Source: Pocillopora verrucosa (taxonomy: Eukaryota; Cnidaria; Anthozoa; Scleractinia; Pocilloporidae). From it: a stretch of DNA of 64,000 bases. The stretch covers positions 3,205,082-3,269,081 of the forward strand of contig NC_089319.1 of the NCBI RefSeq assembly GCF_036669915.1, given 5' to 3'. The translations under genes were made by a program, and so were the position numbers. Shown here in pieces: positions 47,101-56,500 of the stretch. Numbering within the stretch: the stretch's first letter is position 1; every line of letters starts with the position of its first letter. Below the pieces are notes generated by a model. It searched no databases and had not been told where the DNA came from. It saw nothing but the letters and a program-made list of their open reading frames with translations.

Positions 47101-50100
47101 GGAGTAAACAACACAACGACCTCAATGGCTGATCAAAAATTTAATTATGACCATAATGAAACTCACTAGCCTCAGCAGATCCTGTAATTTTTTGACAGCA
47201 TGGGTCCAAACTCTGATTCAGAAAACACAGCGGTATTTTTAACCCCTAAGTCTAAAGAAGCCAAAAAATACTTAACAGTATGTAAAGTTTAAATACTTCT
47301 GGTTGAGTAACAACAAATGTTTTTTTTTATGGAAGAACTGTGATTTCAGACAAGTAGAAAAAATACCAAGGGGGAGGGGAAGGGGGTCAAGGAGTCTGAA
47401 CCCCAAACCTAGATTTATCACTGAGACAATATATGTTCAAATTTTCTCTTCTTAAAATAACCAGGCTATGAAAATTAGCAGACTTATGACAGTTATGATC
47501 CTAGTGGTATCTAAGAGGATTGTCACACATGAATCTGAAGCATGGTCTAGCTTGCCAGTGAATTCCCTGAAGCTCAGAGTCAGAGTTAAAATCCTTGAGG
47601 GTAACTAAGTTTTTTTTCAGTTCCTTGCTCCTAAAATGTTTAACATCTTATGGCACAGGGGAATGAAAAGGTGACAATACAGAAAACTCACCTGAAAAAG
47701 AATTTGTAAAATGCCACACCAAATTCGAAAACTTCTTGTCAGAAAGATGAAAAATGGAACCACCAACTCAATGAAATGATTGACCAAAGTTTCACACTTG
47801 TGGAATATCTCTGGAGACTGGTGCATAAAATAACTCATAGGATTTGGCACTGGCTGAGTCTGTCAAAGATTGGAAGAATATTTTTTTTAGGATTACATCC
47901 ACTCTTCCAGTTGATGGAAGGTCATCAAAATTAATTACCTCATAGTGATAGTTCATACATGTCAGATCCCGCCAGCATTGGTCACCTCTTATCTTGATCA
48001 GTCCCTTAATGATAAAAAACATGAAATATTAGAATTAAAAATTAATATACTCCAAGGGAACCTATCATTGATCCTTCCTTTACAGGTTTGAAATCAGGTA
48101 CCTTGGGTGAGTGCTTTGGAATTTTTGCTTTGCATATATTTTCTGTTTTGTCCTGAGCACCTTGGAATTTATCTACTGTACAAATTCTTACATCTGAAGA
48201 TGTTGTTCACAACTGAAGTTCAACACTATTGCTGACAGTTTTCCTATACCTAGGGTTAGGTCAGAGCTCTGCCTATGGAAGCTTGATCAATATCATTTCT
48301 ATTTATTTAATGAAACAATACATTCTAACTAGTTTAATCAATACTTCTTGCCAAAACTTACTGCACCAATCATAATGCGAAAGATAAGCCATCTGTATCC
48401 CCACACAACCACCAGAGGTGTCGGTGTGTAACTGGGTACTTGCTGTAATTTAAACACTGGACACAAAAAGATAGCTAGGAAACCAGTCTCAAGAAGCTGT
48501 GATTCCCAACCTACAATGAAAAAGAAATCATTTTGTATTTAAAATGCAAAACCAACTATATTCTACAAAACCAGCTATGTTCTAAAAATCCACACAAAAA
48601 ATATATATTGTGATTATACTTACCAAATGAGTACCTACAACAAGAAAGTAAAAGAAAAACATTTAGATTTACAAGTGATACATGTATGAAAATCTATCAA
48701 CAATCATTTGTGTTGATTTTAAAATTAATCTTGATTGGGTATTTGTATTGCAAGGTTTGTTTACCAGGCAGTCCCATGGTAACTGATATACAAAAAAACA
48801 AATTGTGCTCACAATTATGAACTTTAATATAAGTTTTCATCTTTAATACCATCCTTACTTGCAGTCACAGGAAAATTTCATTATAATTATTCATGGCCTT
48901 GTTTAAAACACCTCAGTTAAACCCTTTGTCTTCCAATATCTAAACTGTACTTCTCCTTCTAAGCTGCTATGTATCTTCTTGTTGATCAGTCATGAGAATT
49001 TGTTGTTGTGTCATTATAAAACCCTGTAGCTAATGAGTCTGTGTTTTTCATCTCCACTCTTCAGGATACATTTGGTGATATTTGGATTTGTCTTCTAATA
49101 TTTTTAAGCATCTCATGTCTTTGACTCATTAAAAGTTGACAGGGACAAGAAATCCTATCAAACACTTACCATCTTTGCCCAATGTTGACAATAGAATGAT
49201 AGAGAACCCACAGTAAGGCCATAATAATCATGTTTGCACATCCTGATAGTAGGATGAGTCCTGAGAAGAACATCCCAGTATATGCCAAAATGTCCAAATG
49301 CTCGTCAATCTTGGTTTTGTCAGTGAAGAGTAACAAGGTTGGAACATGAAGGACTTTTGTCCACCCAGCATCATCAAAATGTTCATCAATTTTTTTCAGA
49401 TATAAGTCTGATGGAAGAAGCCCATTTTTTCCTAGCAACTGTTTGTTTTGATTCAAGGCAACTGCAAAAGCCACAACTGAAAATAAGAAGAGGAAACTGC
49501 CCATTAAAAAAATTCAGAGATCAAATTGACCAATCTCTTGAACTTGATCATCGACTTAAAGGTGTTTTGATACCACAAATGACTAGTATATTATTTTTAT
49601 AACAATTACAAAGGAATATTATTGCATGTGCTCTGTAAATTGGACACCACAGGAGAAACCCACAAGTATTTCATCATCTATAGTTTAAAAATACCAATGT
49701 ATTGGCATTCTCAGACCTACCACAATGATAGGATTTTGTTCCCATGAATGTATGCAAGGAGAAACCATAATCATGTCTTTTAACCCTTTAACTCCCATGA
49801 GTGACCAAGACAGAATTTCTCCTTACAATATCAATACAATATCAACCAGATAAGTGATGAGAATTAAGAAAAATATCAATTTGGGGATAATTGGTTGATA
49901 CAATACTAAATTCTCTGAACTAACATCAAAAGAATTGTATGGCTGACAGTAAGGAGAGTTACAAATTTGATCTGGGAGTTAAAGGGTTAACCGAGGTACT
50001 TAAACTTGGGTCATTTGATCAGACATCCGTTTTACTGATCACATCAGCTGTTTTAATGAACATGTACAAGTCTACAATTCTACAGTCCAGCACTTCACAT

Positions 50101-50487
50101 GTGGGCCTAAAACTGAACTTCTGGACCTGTTTTCGGGAATGATGACGATTAGATTTTTTCCTTTGAATTCATTCCCCGTACAACAATAAAGTATGCATAT
50201 CCCAAACTTAATCTTGGAAATACTTTCTAAAAATCAAGTTTCTTTCAGATTCTGTTAATCACATAAGTGAGTAGTTGAAACAACTTACAATAAATAAAGC
50301 TAAGTGACCTCAGAAACACGATCCTCGTCAGCCAGTAAGTTCCAGGTTCCAAATCAGTTCGCCTTGCCTCAGCTGACACTTCTTTAGAGTCCTTTTGATC
50401 GCAAGATTTTATTTTCTCAACTTTCTTCGCGCCTTTCCCTCCATTAACAGACCCTTTTCTTTGCCTCAGGCCCTCAAGTAACTCCAT
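44147..50487 (-). CDS. LMF1: LMF1: lipase maturation factor, multipass ER membrane protein (11 exons, complete)
   Basis: Exons on the minus strand: 50289-50487, 49170-49476, 48624-48634, 48362-48510, 47939-48004, 47692-47859, 46909-47089, 46290-46443, 45604-45793, 44993-45105, 44147-44351. They total 1743 nt and 580 aa (human LMF1 is 567 aa). The start is the ATG at 50487. Diagnostic stretches shared with LMF1 are TYWLTRIVFLRSLSF, LNQNKQLLGKNGLLP, WYSFGWESQLLETGFL, GLIKIRGDQCWRDLTCM, PNPMSYFMHQSP, SGNLSFLNWLTILPSL, VNTYGAFG, CKPGDPRRRPCLISPYHYRL plus DWLMWFAAF, and LIAHNPF. These fix the orthology to LMF1 rather than LMF2. LMF1 sits in the ER membrane and is needed for folding and dimerisation of lipoprotein-type lipases. 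Several hydrophobic segments are visible. Exon 3 is only 11 nt. The gene is convergent with the MPRIP-like gene; introns hold MITEs and a tandem duplication. Confidence 0.96.
44442..44668. repeat. 115-bp tandem duplication in the last LMF1 intron
   Basis: Two units begin GGTTGGGCCAT at 44442 and 44557. They share GACAGACACGTTT, AAATCGA, AGTCTGGG, CTCGTCCC and CGAAAGTAACGGAAGAC. They have diverged moderately, so the duplication is older than the one in MMD. Confidence 0.85.
45113..45290. mobile_element. Partial GACCAATCACAG-family MITE (related to 16682), plus orientation
   Basis: Shares AAGCAGCCAATGAGAACC, CTGATTGGTTAAG and TAGACCAATCACAGGGCGAA with the copy at 46600-46810 (inverted). The GACCAATCACAGRGCGA block is also in 16682. 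Terminal repeats are not recognisable. It lies in an LMF1 intron. Confidence 0.5.
46600..46810. mobile_element. Partial GACCAATCACAG-family MITE, minus orientation
   Basis: Reverse complement contains AGGCAGCCAATGAGAACT, GACCAATCACAGGGCGAGAT and AATCCAGAATTACTTTGGAC, matching copies at 45113 and 16682. It lies in an LMF1 intron. Confidence 0.55.
48624..48634 (-). other. LMF1: 11-nt microexon of LMF1
   Basis: GTACTCATTTG flanked by TTGTTGTAG (acceptor) and GTAAGTAT (donor). It joins TG of exon 2 to GT of exon 4, completing WYSFG exactly as in vertebrate LMF1. Omitting it breaks the frame and the conserved motif. Confidence 0.9.
49780..49990. mobile_element. TTAA-flanked MITE, subfamily A, best-preserved copy
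   Basis: TTAACCCTTTAACTCCCATG at the left and TGGGAGTTAAAGGGTTAA at the right give long, near-perfect inverted ends. About 200 bp lie between TTAA sites, with no coding capacity. The interior matches 24789-24990 in reverse. It lies in LMF1 intron 1. Confidence 0.82.
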
Positions 50488-51150
50488 AACAAACCACACC
50501 TCTCTAAGAACATTAAGACTAACGGACTAATTTTTCTAAAATAAGACTTTGGAACCCTCGATTTGCAGTTCATGCCGCCATCTTGGATTCACATGAACGA
50601 CAAATGGCGCGAAGCGATTGGACCGAGTCAACTTAAATAAAGCTTCAGTTGGCGGAGGAGAGCAGAGCGCGCGGGCTTTACATAGAGTTTCACTCAAGGG
50701 AAAATATTTTTAATTACTTCTTGTGTAACCTTTCTAAGAGGGAACGTAGGGAGACGCTTAAAACACGTCACGAAACGTTAAAGTAACTTTTTTGCGCAAC
50801 AACACTTGAAATTAACAATTATTCGCCGAAGGCCTATTGACCAGTAGCAAGTTGTCCTGAAATGCTCATGTTGACAAAATAACTAGTAAAGCAAACAGGA
50901 TTCTTGGTCTTGTAGAAAGGACGTGCAAGGGTATGAAGGAAGAAAATCCGGCAGGGCCGCCTCCACCTCCTTAGCTCAAGGTCTGGATCCGCTCCTGTAT
51001 AAGTCTAGACATATCTACGTACATTCAATTCTGTACTGCTTCTGATTGGTACCTCTTCATTAAAAGGGATGAACTCTACAAAAGAGTCATAGACCCCATA
51101 CAAAGGCAGACCACCCAAAAGAAAAGGGGAAAAAAAAATTTTTTTTTTCC

Positions 51151-51298
51151 TTCGAGTGAATATTGTTAAATAATCTCCGAGACGAAGCCGAGAGTATAAT
51201 GGTCCGGTGGGATGCGCACGCTTAATTGGTCATGGATTGTCATATTCAATAATCCCCGAAACTTCATCTCAGGGATTGTTCAATAACATTCACTTCGC
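51151..51298. repeat. Fold-back repeat with imperfect inverted ends
   Basis: Left end TTCGAGTGAATATTGTTAAA then TAATCTCCGAGACGAAG. The right end read in reverse gives GCGAAGTGAATGTTATTGAA then CAATCCCTGAGATGAAG. About 150 bp, non-coding; probably a MITE-type element. Confidence 0.6.
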
Positions 51299-51667
51299 CT
51301 TCGGCAGATTAAGGAAGGAGTGTCGGCAGGAGCGCTAAATTTCAAAATGGCAGCCTCGCGTTTTGCCAGTTATGTTATCGAGGAATATGCGTGACATAAG
51401 TACCCACCGCTCAAATAAGTAACCTCCAGGCCGGCCTTTTTTTGCATTTTCAGGAAACGGAGACAAGCGCAAGGCAAGCGCGAAGTGGGAGTCACACGCA
51501 ACAGTGGGAGCTGCGCTTTAACCAGCCTGTCTCTCACCATCACTCACTCACTCACTTGGTGTCCAAAATCAAAAATCGGACACTAGTGTCCAAAATCATA
51601 ACTTAGAACATAAAGGAAAATTGCAAATATCAAGCCAATCTTCACAACAAATTGTATTGCCAATTTA

Positions 51668-51895
51668 CAGGGCCGTAGCCAGACTTCAGAACAAGACAAG
51701 ACAAGTTTCGAGCGCCGAAGGCGCGAGCCGCTAGGTAGGTTTGGGGGCTGCCCCTCCAGAACATTTTGAAATCTGGAGGTTCAGAAATGCTCTTTTAAGC
51801 ATTTTCCGTGGCATTTTTCCTCAGAAAAGTCAATCTTGAGCCAAAATCAAGACGAGGCATTTGCCTCGTCTTGCCTCATGCTATCTACGGCCCTG
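51668..51895. mobile_element. Non-autonomous element with CAGGGCCGTAG inverted ends
   Basis: Starts CAGGGCCGTAG and ends CTACGGCCCTG, a perfect 11-bp inverted repeat, 228 bp long, no ORF. CAGGG ends are typical of hAT elements. I could not find a clean 8-bp target duplication, so the class is tentative. Confidence 0.65.
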
Positions 51896-53529
51896 ATTTA
51901 GTTGAATATCATAGATCAGGCGAAATGGACCGACTGAAATGAAATCGGCAAATGTCATCTGAGTTACAAAGGCACAATGTCAAGAACGTAAGTTGCAAGA
52001 AATATTTAGCAAATTTTTATACCAATATTTCCCTAGACATTACACTGCTACCAACTAGTACCGTTTAGCAGTATTATATTCACAGTTTGAGGCCAACATT
52101 GTAGTTTGCCAGACGATGATAACTCTGAATATAATTGTAAAAGAATTCATTTACGAAAAAGAGAGACTAGAGTTGAAACTCCGTAGAAAATATGTATAAA
52201 GTTGCTAAATGAACCACAACATTTTGCTAAAATAAAACTCCGAAACTTCTTAAATCTCCAAGCAAAGGGGTAACAAATTTACGCGAAAGAGAGCTCAAAA
52301 ACAACCAAAACTCCGCGCAAAATGTCCACGTCAGTTTTCCAATGTCAGGGTTAGAGTTCTTTAACGTGATTGGCTAATTTGTGAAATCACGCGCGCCGCG
52401 CGTGAATACAAAGAGAATACAAAGGGGGGAGATGAAGAAAAAAATTGTCCCTTGAAATTTGAAAACGAAAGAGATTTTCTACAATGACGCAGAGGAATCA
52501 AGAGACTTGACTTTATCGAAGTTAAGTGTGATTTTGCAACCTGGTTTGTAGTTTGTAACGCAGCAATGCATTTTTTAAAAGCCAAGTTGTTCACTTAATG
52601 AGCGTCGTTCTTAACCCAGAGATAGACATGGGCTCCAAAGATTTAAAAGAGGCTTGATTAAAATTCAGTAGATAAATGCTTAACCTCGTGTGGAAAGCAT
52701 CATGTGTGTGAAAATAGCATCCATCAAGGAAGAGAAGTGTCATTCAGCCACTTCACGCCGTGACTGGGAGGGAAACTAGTATTCCTGAGCTGTAAGTAAA
52801 CGTAATGCCTCTCTGACTTGACACATCCTTCCCTTAAACTAAAGACGTTTATTTTTTGCTTTTCTTGTGACAGTTGTCCTAAAAGTTTCCATTCGCAGTG
52901 AAGCGGGCGAGGATCCAGGCAAGGCAACACACTCATGCGGCAATGCTTACATCCTGAAAGTGAATGGAAAGGACTCTTCTCCTTATCTCAGAGGCCAGAG
53001 AAAAGTTACTGCAAGACTCGCCGTGACTGAACTGAGGTTCGTGTGAAAAAAGACAATGAATTTTTTGATGAATAGGTATGAGTTCGAGACTATAGGAGGC
53101 AACTTAATTAGTTTCGTTCATTGGCCATTCATTTAAATATTTCAGCTTCTTTCTACCATGAAGTGTGAGCGGATACCGACGAACTCTCAGCGAAACAGGA
53201 TTACACCGTGAAATGCTTGGGGATAATTGCCTTACATCAGGAAGGAGGAGCATCATGCAACGAAAACTGGGAGCCGCTCAAGCGGAGTTAGTCCCTTACA
53301 TGAAACGAAACGTCTTCATTGTTTGAGAATTTCTTCTTACAACATACTCTATGAAATTGCGAGATTCGCAAGTCGAAATTTCTCAAACAATTCATTGCTT
53401 GTGCGACGCGAAGTTCAGGGCATGGCCACGAGTTGAAATCCACTGACAACGACTGCACGCAGGCACTTCTGAGCACCTTTTTTCCGTTATCCGAGCTAGC
53501 TGGTAGGGTTGTGACGTTTTCGAGTCGCG

Positions 53530-56500
53530 TTAACCTCTCGTGATATATGTGGGGCTGTCGACATCCAGCACACTGTAAAAAGATATACTTCCTCCATCTA
53601 CCAGAGCGATTTTAAGTGGAACACGAGCGCATTCCTTTTTCATAGCGCTCATAACCGCCAGTGAAGGGGGAGGGTCACAAAACCTGAAAGTACAGAATTG
53701 ACCAGTTTCATAATAAATTACACCTTAACCGTGGCCTGACTGACTCAATTAGGAGCGGGGTGGGTTACCGTGCATGAGGTCGAGGCTTCCGACTCACAGC
53801 AGACAAACATAGCAACATTTGAAATGAATGAAAGTGATCCTCGCAGTAATGTGCACTACTTAGGCAGTACAGGCCTGAATTTTTTTCAGGCCTTATTTTC
53901 ACTACTGCCTAAGTAGTGCACATTACTGCGAGGATCACTTTCATTCATGTCTTTATCCGCAGTTCAAATATATGACTTTCATATATTCTTAACCATTTAT
54001 AGCAACATTTGACTAAATTAAATAAAGATTTTTAATCGGAGGACACCGTCAGGTAGGCACGAAGCCCCCTGTAAACGACACTTATGGTTGCGAAGGAAAA
54101 GATTGGACAAACTACATATAACAGACTCAAAAGTTCGACGTTAATTGAAGAATTCACTTCGCATCACGCTTCACAACCCCTTTTCTTCATTCCTTTTAAG
54201 AATGAGTGTGGATTTACAAGGTCGTATTCTTTAACGATTGCCCCTTCGCGAGTTGGGAAGAAACAGTTAAGATAGGGACCTGAAAGAGTTGGAAAGGAAT
54301 CCAGTATTGATCTTATTACTAGGAGAAATGACATTTTTAAGATTCATAGGAATTGTAACCTTTCCTATTAGCACTACGATATTTGCGGTTCAAACTGAAT
54401 CTGAGATTTGGAACTCTAGGAGGATAAATGAGGGCCCATTTTTAGAAACTTTTCAAAAGCTGAGCACAAGCACAAGTTACCTGCATACAGAGACACAGAA
54501 GTCTGGAGTCCCTGGATCTGATTTCTTGAAATTCAGCCCAGGCTGATAAACATCAAATGCTATTTGAAGAGATTGCTGTTTTGTGCTGTAGAGCGAATAG
54601 TAAGCAGACATTTTAAAGTCAATGACAACCCATCAGCCCATTACAGAGCAGTGGTCATAGTGATACACAAAGTGCATGTAACTAATGACAATGGTTGGGT
54701 TCATTCTACTCTTGGAATCAAGTTCACAATTAAATAACTAATTTAATAGGAACATTTTCCAAAAGACTAACATTAGTTTTCAACAAATTGTATTGCCAAT
54801 TTAGTTAGAATCATAGACTGAAGACTAACATTAGTTTCCCAAAAATGAAACCAGGCAATCCAGTAGGATTGGTAACTCTTCCCCCCCTCCCCTCCCCAAA
54901 GTATAAATCTGATCACTCCACTCCTATTTGCATAGGAAACAACATGATCAAGGACAAGTAGTCTTCTTTGAAAAATTTACAAGTGCTTATTTGAAGATTT
55001 TAGATATATGAAAATTCACATATTTGCACTGTGGTGGAAAGATGAAATTAGAAGATCCTCGCAGCTAAGAACACTACTGAAACGAGTAGTTGTAAGTAGG
55101 ACCTGAAAAAAAAAATTTCAGGCCCATACGGGATTTGAACCCATGACCTCTGTGATACCGGTGCAGCGCTCTACCAATTGAGCTAACAAGCTAACAAGTG
55201 CTTATTTATACTATATTGCATGAGAAATCATGTCGTTACTTGTTAAAAATTACTATGAAAAATGCATCACAGTCAGGCAAGATGGACGAAATTTTGGAAG
55301 TGGGTGAGCGGAATTTGAAATTTGCATTTGTGTTACAACATTGTACTTATATCACATGAAAAATGCACTCATTTTCAGCCAATCAGCCACAAGTAATTTT
55401 TCATGCATATTATTAGGTACTTTATCACTGTCACTTTTCACAGCTCTCCTGCCTTAATTTTGGCCTGTATCCTCACTGCTTGCCCATGGCCATGCAGTTG
55501 CAGACTTTCCTATGACTTGATATTATGCAATGAGGTAATGAGCCCTCTGAAGGATAGCACCCTAAAATGTTTAATACAGAGGTACCTTAAATCATTAGCT
55601 TCAGTCATCCTTTGGTTTTTGATTACTTGTAGCTTGGACAAAACTGCAGCTAAAAAGGCACCAAAGTTATTTTAGAATACAAAAGCTGAAACTCTACTAG
55701 AGTGTTAAGGGCTTGCTTCCAGTGGGACCCTGAAGTCCATCCCCAATCATCCTTGCTCATTAGGTTTTCCTCCATATTTTCTAGTCTTCTTCTCTCCAGA
55801 ATAAACAACACCCCTAATTCCAATTCCAATTCAACTTGGAAACAAAGGCCAATAGGAGCATCCCCATGCTTATCCTTATTAATCTGATTCTACTGATTTT
55901 TTTGTTAATTTAGCTCCATACAAAAAATATAGATACAAGGTATCATTTAACTTTGACACATCTCAAGATTTCAATGAGTCTACTTTGGACACTACATATA
56001 CATGCGACATACCTGTTGAGGTGGCATCCTCTGGCCTCACAAGGGGTCTGCAGCCATCTTCACTGGTCCAAAGGTGGGTAACAGGAGATGACACCAGTGG
56101 TTTGCTACCTTTACCATGAGCAGCGTCAACACTTCCTTCACTTTCAACAGATGTCACGGCTTCTTGTTGTTTTTTCTTCTCTGGGCTGACCATATCAGTC
56201 TGTGTGTCTGATCCATGTTTTTTTCTAAAAAAGAAACACATTCACAGTGAATCCAACACCATATGCAAAGTAAATTTAAATATGAGAGGCTGGTGACTTA
56301 AATTTTCATAGAGTTAGAGATATTCAAATATTCAACAATAATTATTGACACATACCTCAGGTTCTTGCTTCTGAAAAACATGTAAAGTACATGTATAAGA
56401 ATTTAACTATACCTTGATTGATGTCTTAGAACTGTGAATCCCAAGCGCAGAAAATAAGCATAAACCTGGAATAACACAACACAACACAGATTTTAAAAAA

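Larger units (their letters stand above)
50488..53529. other. Spacer between TSEN54 (3' end) and LMF1 (5' end)
   Basis: No gene recognised. The part next to 50488 should be the LMF1 promoter and 5' UTR; it includes AAATGGCGCGAAGCGATTGG near 50600. The remainder holds two inverted-repeat elements (51151 and 51668) and AT-rich sequence. Confidence 0.5.

Noticed and set aside
54084-54275. Possible extra TSEN54 or other exon between 53683 and 54481
   Set aside because: Neither strand gives phase-compatible splice sites or TSEN54 similarity; exon 54481-54585 joins 53530-53683 directly in frame.
55121-55192. Functional tRNA-Thr gene
   Set aside because: C33 instead of T33, mismatched acceptor stem, and location inside a SINE with target duplications.
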